Source: Winogradskya humida (GTDB lineage Bacteria > Actinomycetota > Actinomycetes > Mycobacteriales > Micromonosporaceae). From it: a stretch of DNA of 64,000 bases. The position numbers and the translations under genes were made by a program. Shown here piece by piece: positions 23,409-32,517 of this stretch (position 1 is the stretch's first letter; each line of letters starts with the position of its first letter). Under the pieces are notes generated by a model. That model ran no database searches. It was not told the DNA's origin and was given only the letters and a program-made list of their open reading frames with translations. Location of the stretch: assembly GCF_016862215.1 (NCBI RefSeq), contig NZ_BOMN01000112.1, positions 122,650-186,649 of the forward strand, given 5' to 3'.

Positions 23409-25157
23409 ATGACCATGACCATGAGCACACCCGCACCCGTCCGCACCGGCGCCACGCTGACCCCGTTCGTCGACGAGCTGCCGGTCGCACCGGTGCTACG
23501 ACCACCGCGGACCGGACGGCGCGCCGGCGTCCTGAAGATCCGCGCCCGCTCCGCCGAGGTGAGCCTGCACCGGGCGTTACCGCTGACCCCGGTGTGGGCG
23601 TACGAGGGCCATCTGCCCGGCCCGACCATCGAGGTGTCGCGCGATCAGACCCTGCGCGTGCACTGGATCAACGAGCTGACCGGACCGCTGCCGTTCGCGT
23701 CGGTCGCCGCGCCGCCCGGGAGCCAGAACGAGCCGGGCCGCTCGGGTGGCGTACCCAAGGATCTGTCCGACGTCCCTGCCTGGACCGCGGTGCATGTGCA
23801 CGGGGCGGCGGTCGGGGGCGACAGCGACGGGTGGCCCGAAAACGGCGTCTCGCCGGGAGAGCGGTCGATCTACACGTATCCGAACCGGCAGCGCGCGAGC
23901 GGGCTGTGGTATCACGACCACGCCATGAACCTCACGGCCTACCAGGTGTACGCCGGGCTCGCCGGGCAGTATCTGATCCGCGACGAGGAGGAGGCCGGGC
24001 TGCACCTGCCGTCGGGACGGCGCGAGCTGGCGCTGACGATCCGGGACGTGAACCTCGACCTGGACGAGGACGGGCTGTTCACCGGGCGGCTGCTGCACAA
24101 GACGGAGACCGGGGCGAACGAGTTCTTCGGGCCGTACACGTGCGTCAACGGGCGGATCTGGCCCTACGCGAGGATGCGGCCCGCGCTGCACCGGTTGCGG
24201 CTGGTCAACGCGTCGAACGCCCGCACGTACCGGCTGGTGCTGCTCGACGAGTGCGGCGATCCCGTTCCCGATGTGCTGCACGTGATCGGGACGGACGGCG
24301 GTCTGCTCGGGGCCCCGGTGCCCGTACCCGTGGAAGGCCTGGTCCTGGCACCCGCGGAACGCGCCGACGTCCTGATCGACCTGCAGGCGCAGGCGGGCCG
24401 GACCCTGACCCTGGTGAACACGGCGGCGGCACCCTATCTGGGCAGGCCCGCGGAGGTGCCGCCGGGACAACCCGATGCCGCGCACCGACTGGCGTTCCCC
24501 CAGGTCATGCAGCTGCGGGTCGAGCGTGCCCAAGGTCCGATCCCGCGGGTACGCGTACCAGGTGCGCTGTCACCGACCTTCCGCCGCCTCACCCACGACG
24601 ACCTCCCCCACGAGCACGGGCATCGCATGATCATGCTGGTCAAATCCACGAAGCCCCTGCGCGAGATGCAGGAGTCCGCCGCCGGTCCCGGCATCGTGCA
24701 GGTGAGCGATGTCAGCGGGGCGAGCACCGGATACCGGGTGGCGGCCGGGACCTGGGCCGACGCCGCGACGATCCACGTCGTCCAGGACTCGTGGGAGATC
24801 TGGCGGGTGCTCAACCTCAGCGGCCAGATGCACCCCATCCACCTGCATCTCGTGCAGTTCCAGATCCTGCGGCGCGAGGTGTACGACGCGAGCGGCTTCG
24901 ACCCGGCCACCGGCGAGGCGAACCCGGCTGTCCGATATCTGCGCACGATCGAGACCCCGCCGCTGGAGCAGGGCTGGAAGGACACCGTTCGCGTCAACCC
25001 GAACGAGATGGCCGTGGTCGCCGCGCGCTTCACCGGGCACAGCGGGCGCTACGTCTACCACTGCCACCTCCTCGAGCACGAGGACGCCGGGATGATGCGG
25101 CCGTTCCTCGTGATGCCCGCCGGTGTCCCCGGCATGCCCGGCGGGCACGAGCACTGA
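23409..25157 (+). CDS. PhsA/CotA-like multicopper oxidase
   Basis: 582 residues, no signal peptide. Copper ligand motifs are complete: HVHG (129-132), WYHDH, HPIHLH (475-480) and HCHLLEHEDAGM (551-562), the last containing the T1-copper Cys/His set. Overall it matches phenoxazinone synthase/CotA-type bacterial laccases, which oxidise phenols with reduction of oxygen to water. Start is uncertain: ATG codons occur at 23400, 23409, 23415 and 23421 with no clear ribosome site. Probably cotranscribed with the gene 105 bp downstream. Confidence 0.88.
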   Translation: MTMTMSTPAPVRTGATLTPFVDELPVAPVLRPPRTGRRAGVLKIRARSAEVSLHRALPLTPVWAYEGHLPGPTIEVSRDQTLRVHWINELTGPLPFASVAAPPGSQNEPGRSGGVPKDLSDVPAWTAVHVHGAAVGGDSDGWPENGVSPGERSIYTYPNRQRASGLWYHDHAMNLTAYQVYAGLAGQYLIRDEEEAGLHLPSGRRELALTIRDVNLDLDEDGLFTGRLLHKTETGANEFFGPYTCVNGRIWPYARMRPALHRLRLVNASNARTYRLVLLDECGDPVPDVLHVIGTDGGLLGAPVPVPVEGLVLAPAERADVLIDLQAQAGRTLTLVNTAAAPYLGRPAEVPPGQPDAAHRLAFPQVMQLRVERAQGPIPRVRVPGALSPTFRRLTHDDLPHEHGHRMIMLVKSTKPLREMQESAAGPGIVQVSDVSGASTGYRVAAGTWADAATIHVVQDSWEIWRVLNLSGQMHPIHLHLVQFQILRREVYDASGFDPATGEANPAVRYLRTIETPPLEQGWKDTVRVNPNEMAVVAARFTGHSGRYVYHCHLLEHEDAGMMRPFLVMPAGVPGMPGGHEH

Positions 25158-25262
25158 CAGTGTGGCGAATCCCGCCGTATCAAGGTGCCGGTGGGCTGCT
25201 CCGATCTGCGTAACGAGCAACCAGCCGGCACCTTCGCCGGCCGCACAACGGGGGAAAGACTG

Positions 25263-27194
25263 ATGGATGTTTTCCGCATTCCTGACGGGACCGTGCGGGC
25301 CGTGGCCGTGGCCCACGCGAGGGACCTGCTGCGCCAGGCCGGCGCACGGTGGGTCAAGGCGACGGTCCCGGTCGACGCGGAGTACCGGCAGTTGCAGGGG
25401 GCGGCGCTCGCCGAGGCGATGAGCCTGGACGAGAGCTACGCGGAGCTGGTCGAGCAGGGCCGGCGGCTGGCAGACGAGTTCCCCGGCCGGGGCGGTGCCC
25501 TCGCCGAGGTGGTGCGCGGGCTCGGCGTCGTGCTGGATCCGTCCGCCACGGTCGCCGAGGTCTGGGCGGCCTACTCGGCGGTGCTGACCGCGCTCGCCGA
25601 CACGCTGCGGCTCGGGCCGGGCGGGGCCGGCTCGCTCATCACGGCGGTGGACGGCGCCCTGGAGCTGCGGCTCGGCGGCGCCTCCCTGCTGGACTCGCTC
25701 CGGGACCTCACCGCGACGGCCCGCCGGGACGGGCACCGGCCCACCGCCGAGCACCTCGTCGCGGAGCGGTTCGCCTTCGAGACGCTGGCCCGGGGTGCCG
25801 GATCGGCGCGCACGTGGGGCACCTCGGGGTTCCGGGACCACCAGACGTACATGTCGGTCACCGACCCGGGTGAAGGCCATCTCGACGGTACGGTGCGCGC
25901 GCTCGGCAACCTCGACGGCGTCATCGTCCACATCGAACATCTCGAACGCGGCGGGCACCAGGACCGCACGCACGTCGAGCCGTACCGGATCCCGGACCCG
26001 CGGACGGTGGCGCAGGTACGTCTGCTGGTCGGTGACGACGCGCCGGTCTCGTCGTACGTGGGGCGGCCCGTCTTCGAGGGTCCCGTCGAGCCGTCGATGC
26101 TGAAGACCAGCCGGACCGTCGCCGCGGCCTGTTCGGCGCTGTTCGCGCAGGGCATCGCCGAATGCAAGATCGCCATCGAGGGGATGACCGCGCGGCAGGC
26201 CGTCCGGTTCATGCGAGCGGTTCGTGCCGGCGTCACCCGGGACCGCTTCACGCAGGTGCTGTCCGCCGCGTTCAACGTGAACACGCCGTTCTTCGACGAC
26301 CGCGCCGGGGGCCTGCTCGACGGCCGGATGATCGTCGACCGGCTCGAGATCGGGCTGCTCGGCATCGCCCTGACCCGCGCGGGCGGCTTCGACAAGGTCA
26401 CCTGGGACGGCACGGCGAACACGTACCCGAGCAGGTGCGTGCTGGAGCAGCTGTCGTACGCCGAAGCCGTCACGCTCGTGCACCGGGCGCACGAACGGGG
26501 GCTGCTGACGTACTTCTCCGCGGGTTTCCGCCTGCACAACCTCGCCGGCGCCGTCTGCACCGGTGTCGACGGCGTCGGGGTCGGCGGCGCGCAGATCCTG
26601 CGCTACATGGACCCCGACACCGGCTTCCACGGCCCGTTCCTGGAGGAGAACATCGCGGGCATCCTCGCCGAACGCGACCTGGCGGAAACCTCGATCCTCG
26701 GGCGGGCCGCCCTCGCGCTGAGCCGGTTGGACCGGATGTGGTTCGAGGGCACGCTCACCGCCTGGGACGACGTCCACCGGATGGACCTGTTCGCCGTGCT
26801 CAGCGCCCCGGAAAGGCGCGACCTGGGTGCGCTGCGGCGGTTGCTCGACGAGGTCTCGCAGGTGACGGCGCTGCCCTGCGATACGTCGCATCCACTGCTG
26901 AGCTGGGCCGATCGGCTGGTCTCGGGAGGCCATCACACGCTCGCCGCCGGGCAGATCCGGATGGTCGCGCATTTCCAGGAGCATCTCGAACGGGTCGCCG
27001 CCGCCCGCGCGTGCGCCGACCTCGAGCGCCTGGAACTGTTGCTCGCGCCCGAAAGCCGCTTCGCCACCGGCACCCGGCCCAGGGTGCCCGCTGCCACCGC
27101 TGCTGTACCTGCTGCTGCCGAGCTGGGTGCGGCGGTGCCGGGTGCTGCCGGGCCGGGTGCGGTGGTGCCGGTTCTGCACGGGCTTGCGGCTTGA
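25263..27194 (+). CDS. Unrecognised 643-residue protein, possible TIM-barrel C-terminal domain
   Basis: ATG 25263 with GGGGGAAAG nearby. The N-terminal 150 residues are helical. From about residue 180 there is an alternating strand/helix pattern with conserved-looking blocks: TWGTSGFRDHQTYMSVTD, VIVHIEHLERGGHQDR, KIAIEGMTARQAVRFM, DGRMIVDRLEIGLLGIAL and AVCTGVDGVGVGGA. The final GVDGVGVGGA recalls a TIM-barrel phosphate-binding loop. The last 35 residues are Ala/Pro/Gly low complexity. Context (multicopper oxidase upstream) suggests a joint oxidative pathway. I do not recognise the family. Its TGA abuts the convergent CHAT stop as TGATCA, with no spacer. Confidence 0.65.
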   Translation: MDVFRIPDGTVRAVAVAHARDLLRQAGARWVKATVPVDAEYRQLQGAALAEAMSLDESYAELVEQGRRLADEFPGRGGALAEVVRGLGVVLDPSATVAEVWAAYSAVLTALADTLRLGPGGAGSLITAVDGALELRLGGASLLDSLRDLTATARRDGHRPTAEHLVAERFAFETLARGAGSARTWGTSGFRDHQTYMSVTDPGEGHLDGTVRALGNLDGVIVHIEHLERGGHQDRTHVEPYRIPDPRTVAQVRLLVGDDAPVSSYVGRPVFEGPVEPSMLKTSRTVAAACSALFAQGIAECKIAIEGMTARQAVRFMRAVRAGVTRDRFTQVLSAAFNVNTPFFDDRAGGLLDGRMIVDRLEIGLLGIALTRAGGFDKVTWDGTANTYPSRCVLEQLSYAEAVTLVHRAHERGLLTYFSAGFRLHNLAGAVCTGVDGVGVGGAQILRYMDPDTGFHGPFLEENIAGILAERDLAETSILGRAALALSRLDRMWFEGTLTAWDDVHRMDLFAVLSAPERRDLGALRRLLDEVSQVTALPCDTSHPLLSWADRLVSGGHHTLAAGQIRMVAHFQEHLERVAAARACADLERLELLLAPESRFATGTRPRVPAATAAVPAAAELGAAVPGAAGPGAVVPVLHGLAA

Positions 27195-30041
27195 TCAGGT
27201 GAGGCCGGCGCCGATGCAGACGAAGCCGGCGGCGGCTACGCGCTCGGCGGGGCCGCCGTCGGTGAGAAGGTCGCGGCGGGCGGTCGTGAGGGCCGTCGCC
27301 GGAGGGGCCCCGGCCGCGAGCTCCCGGTGCAGGGTCGTCATCAGGACCGCCGACGGCCCGTCGGGGACCGGCAGCATCGCGGCGATCAGGGCTCGGGAGC
27401 CCATGGCCAGCAGCGCGGCGGAGAACCCCAGGAGTTCGTCGCCCGGGCAGACCAGCGACAGCCCACTGTCGCAGGCCGCGAGAATCACCACCTCGGGTAC
27501 GCCGTCGAGCGTCTGCAGATCATGGACGGTCAGCGGCCCGTCCGCGAGCCGCAGCGACGAGAACAACGGGTTGTCCCGCCGGAACGTGCCGTGCGCTGCC
27601 AGATGAGCCAGCCCCGCGCCGGGCAGCGCCGCCAGCACCGCACCCGCCGTCGCAGCCTCGCCGGTGAGCACCCCGGCCTCGGGGTTCAGCCGGCGCAGGG
27701 CCTCGATCTCCGCCCCGGCCCCGGGCAGATCCGGCCCAGCCACCGCAAGCCACCTCGCGCTCCGTATGCCACCGGCCCGCACCGAACCGGCCCGATCAGA
27801 TCCGGCCTGATCAGATCCGGCCTGATCAGATCCGGCCTGAACCGAGCCGGCCTGAACCGAGCCGAGCTGAGCCGAACCGAGCTGAGCCGAACCGGTTTGC
27901 GCCGAACCGGCAGCACCAGCAGCACCGGGCGATGCGGCGGCCGTACCGCCGACGGCCTGGGAGTGGGCGGCCTGGGAGCGGGCGGCCTGGGAGTGGGCGG
28001 CCTGGTGCCAGAGGGTGGCGGAGGGGGAGACCGTGACCGGGCGGTCGGTGCAGGAGGGGAGCAGTGCCCAGGGCAGGGACTGGAGCGGGCCGGTGGGGAC
28101 TACGACGAGGGGGCGGCCGGCGAGGTCCGGGCGTACCGGGCGGATCAAGAGGTTGTCGAGTTTTGTGCCGAGTGAGACGAGCAGCGTGCCGGCTGCTTCC
28201 GCGCTGCGGCCTGTCCCGGCCGCGGCCCGGCGCATGGCGAACGGCAGGTGTTCCAGGAGGCCGGTCATCGCGGCCACCGGGCCCAGGGGGCGCAGGCGTA
28301 CGCGGCCGTCGGCGACCAGCAGGACGTAGAGGTGGTTGTCGCTCTCGACGTATTCGAGCAGGACGGCGTCGCCGAGCGCTGCGGTGAGCTGGTCCACCGT
28401 GGCGGGTGCCGCTACGTCCGCGTAGTCGCCGCGGCGGGAGTGCAGGTGGTCGCGGACCCGGTTCTCCAGGGTCGTCTGGCGGCGTTCCAGGGCGGCGACG
28501 GGGCGGCCCGCGCGGCGGGCGTCCGCCAGTTCGGCGACCACGGCGCGTACCTCGGTCAGGGCGGTGGCCAGGGCCGGGTCCGCGGGTGGGCGGGCGCGGG
28601 TGAGCAGCAGGTGGCTGGCCCGGCCGCGTTCGGCCCAGGCGAGGACCCGGCGGGCCGAGCGGGCCTCGATCGCCATTCGCAGTCCCATCTCCGCCAGTTC
28701 CGTGCGCTGGCCGGAGACGTGTGCCAGCAGGTCGGGGGCGCCGAGTGTGGCGCGGTACTGCTCGGCGATGCGCAGGCCGGCCGTGATCGCCGCGCTGGCA
28801 GCCCGGCGGTGGCCGTCGATCAGGTGCCGTAGCGCGACCGCCTGGCAGGCCCGGATCCGCAGCTCGGCCGGGCCGGTTCTGGGGATTCCGTCGGCGAGCA
28901 GCGTCCTGGCCTGCGCGGGACGGCCGCGGGACAGGGCGAGGCGGGCCGCGATGATCCGGGCGTCGAGGGCGGGCAGCCGCCAGCCGGCGGCGTCCAGTGC
29001 CGCGGCGATGCGCACCACCTCCGACACCGCGACGGGCAGGTTCTGACCGAGCCGGCAGCGCAGCCCGACCAGCCGCGCGAGGGCACTCCAGCCGCCGCGG
29101 TGCTGGCGGGTGAACGCGGTAGCGGCCTGGCGGGCGGCCGGCAGCGCGGTGCCGCAGTCGCCGGCGAGCAGGGCCGCGGTCGCCACCAGCAGATGGCCCT
29201 CGGGCAGCTTGAAACCGCCGCGCGTGCGGGTCAGCTCCTCGACGGCCTGCTCGGCGGTTGCCCGGGCCTCGCGGGCGAGCCGTACCGACAGCAGCGTCTC
29301 GGCCCGGTCGAGCAGCAGCGAGCTGACGCCCACGCCGAGCACCCGGTAGCGCCGCTCGGCCTCCTGGAAATGGCGCAGCGCCTCGGGGATCGCCCCCTGG
29401 CGGCTGTGGGCGAAGCCGAGGTTCTCCTGCACCTGCGCGGCGAGCAGGCCGAGTCCTTCGCGCTCGCTGAGCTGCTCGGCCTCGCGCAGATCGGTGAGCG
29501 CCTCGGCGAAGTGATAGCGGAAGACCTGCAGCACGCCGCGGTTGTTGAGCACCCGCCACGTCCACACCCAGTCGCCGGCGGCGCGCAGCCGGGGCAGTAC
29601 GTCCCGGTACGCGTCGAGGGCCTCCCCGAGCCGCCCGAGTTGCTGCAGGATCGCGCCGCGCTGGGCGTCGGCCCGCAACCGCTGGAGGCCGTCGAGGTCG
29701 GCGCACGCCCGGTCGATGACGCCGATGGCACGGCCCGGACGGCCGCGGCAGCTCAGCACGTACGCGAGGGTCATCCGGGCCTCGGCGGCGAGCGTGGGGT
29801 TGCGGGCACGGCGGGCCAGGCGCACGGCCGCGCGTTCGCACCGCAGCGCGGTGTCCAGGTCGGCGAGGTGCAGGGCGGCGAGCCCGCGCGCCCGCTCGGC
29901 GATCGCGGCGGACTCCGGGTCGTGCGCCACGCGGGCCAGCTCCAGGGCCTGCCCGGCCAGGCCCCAGGCCCGGCGTGGCTGGGCGTCGGCGATGGCCAGC
30001 GCCCCGGTGCCGAGCGTGCGAGCGGTGGTGTCCCGCGTCAT
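27195..30041 (-). CDS. TPR-CHAT caspase-like protease
   Basis: 948 residues. About 480 residues of tetratricopeptide-like helices (RARGLAALHLADLDTALRCE onwards) are followed by a CHAT domain beginning near ALGDAVLLEYVESDNHLY. The catalytic dyad is H817 (LAAHGTFR) and C857 (LAACDSG). CHAT proteases are the bacterial relatives of separase and caspases, for example TPR-CHAT of the gRAMP system and gasdermin-activating proteases. Between the two CHAT halves is an insert of pentapeptide repeats. ATG 30041 has GGGAGGG just upstream. It is divergent from a subtilase and sigma-factor operon, an arrangement that suggests a proteolytic signalling cascade. Confidence 0.87.
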   Translation of the reverse strand: MTRDTTARTLGTGALAIADAQPRRAWGLAGQALELARVAHDPESAAIAERARGLAALHLADLDTALRCERAAVRLARRARNPTLAAEARMTLAYVLSCRGRPGRAIGVIDRACADLDGLQRLRADAQRGAILQQLGRLGEALDAYRDVLPRLRAAGDWVWTWRVLNNRGVLQVFRYHFAEALTDLREAEQLSEREGLGLLAAQVQENLGFAHSRQGAIPEALRHFQEAERRYRVLGVGVSSLLLDRAETLLSVRLAREARATAEQAVEELTRTRGGFKLPEGHLLVATAALLAGDCGTALPAARQAATAFTRQHRGGWSALARLVGLRCRLGQNLPVAVSEVVRIAAALDAAGWRLPALDARIIAARLALSRGRPAQARTLLADGIPRTGPAELRIRACQAVALRHLIDGHRRAASAAITAGLRIAEQYRATLGAPDLLAHVSGQRTELAEMGLRMAIEARSARRVLAWAERGRASHLLLTRARPPADPALATALTEVRAVVAELADARRAGRPVAALERRQTTLENRVRDHLHSRRGDYADVAAPATVDQLTAALGDAVLLEYVESDNHLYVLLVADGRVRLRPLGPVAAMTGLLEHLPFAMRRAAAGTGRSAEAAGTLLVSLGTKLDNLLIRPVRPDLAGRPLVVVPTGPLQSLPWALLPSCTDRPVTVSPSATLWHQAAHSQAARSQAAHSQAVGGTAAASPGAAGAAGSAQTGSAQLGSAQLGSVQAGSVQAGSDQAGSDQAGSDRAGSVRAGGIRSARWLAVAGPDLPGAGAEIEALRRLNPEAGVLTGEAATAGAVLAALPGAGLAHLAAHGTFRRDNPLFSSLRLADGPLTVHDLQTLDGVPEVVILAACDSGLSLVCPGDELLGFSAALLAMGSRALIAAMLPVPDGPSAVLMTTLHRELAAGAPPATALTTARRDLLTDGGPAERVAAAGFVCIGAGLT
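27772..27906. repeat. Nine 15-bp tandem repeats inside the CHAT gene
   Basis: Nine 15-bp units (for example CCGGCCTGATCAGAT) run without a break from 27772 to 27906. On the minus strand they encode nine pentapeptides of form G-S-x-(Q/R)-x (GSAQT, GSAQL, GSVQA, GSDQA, GSDRA, GSVRA). Adjacent units are identical in pairs, which indicates recent slippage or unequal crossing-over in whole codons. They form a flexible linker between CHAT subdomains. Confidence 0.85.
27954..28005. repeat. Second 15-bp tandem array inside the CHAT gene
   Basis: Three full units plus a partial of GGCCTGGGAGTGGGC encode S-Q-A-A-(H/R) pentapeptides on the minus strand. The unit differs from the array 48 bp away, yet has the same 15-bp period. 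Confidence 0.8.
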
Positions 30042-30141
30042 CCGCCCTCCCGGCCCGATCTCTCAGGCACATTATGTATCAAATCCGCCCGTACTCCCTC
30101 CGCAACATGGATCGGGAAGGGCCCGATCGAAAGGGGGAACC

Positions 30142-31431
30142 ATGAGCACGGCCACCACCGGGCGCGGCGCGGCGCACCGGGTCAACGAACTGATCGTCAC
30201 GCTCGCACACCTCGACCTGGTCCTCGACCGCCTGGGCGTCCTCGGCATCGAGCCGGTCCGCGACCCGCGCCGCAGCCCCGCGCTCGGCCTCGCCCTGCTG
30301 GAGCTGACGGGCCGCGCCACGGACTCCAGGACCGCGGTCGACGGCGGGGACTCCCCCGTCGACGCGCTGCTCGCGGACCTGCGCGCCTACTTCCGGCGCG
30401 ACTACGACGGCTGGACGCCCGTGCTCGGCAAGAACCGCGAGGTCGAGACCGTCGGCGGCGCGCACGTGATCAGCGGCGGCGGCACGAGCGCGATGCCCGC
30501 GAGCGTGGACGGCGAGATCGACATCCTGCACGGCGGGTGGGGCGGCCGGTCACTGTCCGAGGACACGTACGTACTGCCCGCGCCCGAGGGCACCCCAGGC
30601 GGGCGGTACGCGCTCGACGGCGGCCTGCCCCGCCCGCACGGCACGCTCGGCCGGGGTGCGACCGTCGCCGTCTGCGACACCCGGCTGTGGGACCACGGCG
30701 AGCTCGCCGGCGCGTACCTCGCCACTCCGTCCGCCCTGCACCCCTCCCCCGGACCGGAGGGGCTGCCGTTCACCGCGGGACACGCCACCTTCATCACCGG
30801 CACCATCCTGCGCAACGCTCCCGGCGCGGCCGTCCTCGCCTGCGCCACGCTGGACGACCGGGCCCGCGGCACCACGTGGCAGCTCGCCAACGACCTGGTG
30901 GAGTGCGCGGCCCGCGGCGCCGACGTGATCAACGTGTCGGCGGGCTACTTCACCGGCGACAACCAGCCGTCGCTCGCGGTCAGCACCGCGCTGCAGCGCG
31001 TCGGCCCGGGCACGGTCGTGGTGGCCTCAGCCGGTAACCACGGCGAGGACGATCACGGCCCGCGGCGCCCGCTCTGGCCGGCTGCCTCCGACGAGGTGCT
31101 CGCGGTCGGCGCGGTCACTGCCACGGGTACGCCCGCCGCGTTCAGCCCGGACGCCCCGTGGGTCGATCTGCTCGCGCCCGGCGTCAACGTGGTCAGCAAC
31201 TACTTCGGCCCCGGTGTGACGATCACCGATCCGGGGGACGCGCGCTCCTCGCGTACCTATGAAGGGGTTGCTGCCTGGAGCGGGACCTCCTTCGCCTCGG
31301 CCTGGGTGTCGGGTCTGATCGCCGCGCGCGTGCGCCGGGGCGGGGCCGACGCGCCCGCCGCCCTGCGCCGGTTGCTGCACGACGCCCGGCACGGCGCCAC
31401 GTCGGCGCTGCTCCCCAAACACCGAGACTGA
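30142..31431 (+). CDS. Intracellular S8 (subtilisin-like) serine protease
   Basis: 429 residues, no signal peptide. ATG 30142 has AAGGGGG upstream. Catalytic triad D179 (VCDTRLW), H214 (AGHATFITG) and S383 (SGTSFASAW). The first 120 residues form a distinct helical N-domain (ELIVTLAHLDLVLDRLG) in place of the usual inhibitor propeptide. It is divergent from the CHAT protease with 100 bp between starts, and followed by a sigma factor and a small protein on the same strand. Inference: the two proteases and the sigma factor form one regulated unit. Confidence 0.88.
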   Translation: MSTATTGRGAAHRVNELIVTLAHLDLVLDRLGVLGIEPVRDPRRSPALGLALLELTGRATDSRTAVDGGDSPVDALLADLRAYFRRDYDGWTPVLGKNREVETVGGAHVISGGGTSAMPASVDGEIDILHGGWGGRSLSEDTYVLPAPEGTPGGRYALDGGLPRPHGTLGRGATVAVCDTRLWDHGELAGAYLATPSALHPSPGPEGLPFTAGHATFITGTILRNAPGAAVLACATLDDRARGTTWQLANDLVECAARGADVINVSAGYFTGDNQPSLAVSTALQRVGPGTVVVASAGNHGEDDHGPRRPLWPAASDEVLAVGAVTATGTPAAFSPDAPWVDLLAPGVNVVSNYFGPGVTITDPGDARSSRTYEGVAAWSGTSFASAWVSGLIAARVRRGGADAPAALRRLLHDARHGATSALLPKHRD

Positions 31432-31477
31432 CCGTTTCGCCCTACTAAAATATGGTTTTTGGCGAGAGGAACTGACA

Positions 31478-32065
31478 ATGGCCGACGGCGACCCCACCGC
31501 CCTCGTGACCGCCGCGGCGGGCGGCGACACGCAGGCATGGAACGCACTGGTGGAGCGGTACGCCCCACTGGTCTACGCGACGTGCCGCCGCTGGCGCCTG
31601 GACGCCGCCGACGCGGCCGACGTGAGCCAGACGGTCTGGCTGCGCCTGGTCGAGAACCTGCCGAAACTGCGCGAACCGAAGGCGCTGCCCGGCTGGCTGA
31701 TGACCACCGCGGCCCACGAGTGCACCCGCTTCTACCGATCCCGCCGGCGCGAACGCCCCGACGACCTGACCACACTCCTCGACCGCACCCCCGCCGACGA
31801 CACCGACCCGATCGACGCGGGCCTGATCCGCGACGAGCTCCACGCCGCGATGCGGGTCGCGTTCGCGGAGCTGCCGGAGCGCTGCCGCACCCTGTTCAGC
31901 CTGCTGATGACCGATCCGCCGGCGGCGTACACCGAGATCAGCACCCGGCTCGCCATGCCCTGCGGGGCGATCGGCCCCACCCGCTCCCGCTGCCTGGACC
32001 GCCTGCGCCGCAGCGCGGCCCTGCAGACCCTGATCGCCGACGCCGGCCACGCCGTGAGGAGATGA
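31478..32065 (+). CDS. ECF-type sigma factor of the CHAT/subtilase locus
   Basis: 195 residues from ATG 31478 (GAGAGGAAC upstream). Region 2 is AWNALVERYAPLVYATCRRW with DAADVSQTVWLRLVENL; region 4 is ELPERCRTLFSLLMTDPPAA then YTEISTRLAMPCGAIGPTRS, whose HTH is divergent but recognisable (I-G-P-T-R in place of the usual V-K-S/R). The stop overlaps an ATG of the next gene. An AT-rich patch (TACTAAAATATGG, 31443-31455) just upstream may be its own promoter. Confidence 0.85.
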   Translation: MADGDPTALVTAAAGGDTQAWNALVERYAPLVYATCRRWRLDAADAADVSQTVWLRLVENLPKLREPKALPGWLMTTAAHECTRFYRSRRRERPDDLTTLLDRTPADDTDPIDAGLIRDELHAAMRVAFAELPERCRTLFSLLMTDPPAAYTEISTRLAMPCGAIGPTRSRCLDRLRRSAALQTLIADAGHAVRR

Positions 32066-32067
32066 CC

Positions 32068-32517
32068 ATGACCAGCAACGACTGGCAGGAGAGCGACGAG
32101 GCCCTGCTCCAGGTCCTGACCCAGGCCCTCCACACCCCAGACCCCACCCCAGCATCGGTACGCGAAGCAGCGCGCGCCGTCTACACCTGGCGCACGATCG
32201 AGGCGGAGCTGGCCGAACTCGTCCACGACTCGCGGGTCGACGAACTCGCCATGGCCGGCCTGCGCGCCGAAGAGGCCGACCTGCGCACCCTCAGCTTCGA
32301 ATCGTCCACCCTCACCATCGAGCTCGGCGTCTCCACCACCGCCCTGCTCGGCCAACTCGTCCCACCCGGCCCCACCGAGGTCACCGTCCACCGCGAAGGC
32401 AGCGCCGCCTACAGCGTCCCCGTCGACCCCGACGGCACCTTCCGCATCGCCCCACCCCCCACCGGCCTCATCACCTTGACCTGCGCCGACGTCGTCACGG
32501 CCGCTTTCCACCTCTAG
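32068..32517 (+). CDS. Small acidic partner of the sigma factor (unrecognised)
   Basis: 149 residues. ATG 32068 has GAGGAG six nt upstream; an ATG at 32062 overlaps the sigma stop but is too close to the ribosome site. The N-terminal half is helical (ALLQVLTQALHTPDPTPASV, TWRTIEAELAELVHDSRVDE). The C-terminal half is beta-rich (STLTIELGVSTTALLGQLVP, TEVTVHREGSAAYSVPVDPD), like a small carboxypeptidase-regulatory or Ig-like fold. Position after an ECF sigma factor suggests an anti-sigma or sensor role. The IS630 element inserted exactly at its TAG stop (TA duplicated), leaving the reading frame intact. Confidence 0.7.
   Translation: MTSNDWQESDEALLQVLTQALHTPDPTPASVREAARAVYTWRTIEAELAELVHDSRVDELAMAGLRAEEADLRTLSFESSTLTIELGVSTTALLGQLVPPGPTEVTVHREGSAAYSVPVDPDGTFRIAPPPTGLITLTCADVVTAAFHL

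Noticed and set aside
24570..27179. 869-codon minus-strand frame
   Set aside because: Antisense shadow of the multicopper oxidase and the 643-residue gene, with proline/arginine/histidine-rich composition and no ribosome site.
27772..28005. CRISPR-like repeat array
   Set aside because: 15-bp units with no spacers, in frame with a protein; not a CRISPR.
27826..30072. 748-codon minus-strand frame
   Set aside because: Same strand but a different frame from the CHAT gene; Arg/Pro-rich out-of-frame reading with no family features.
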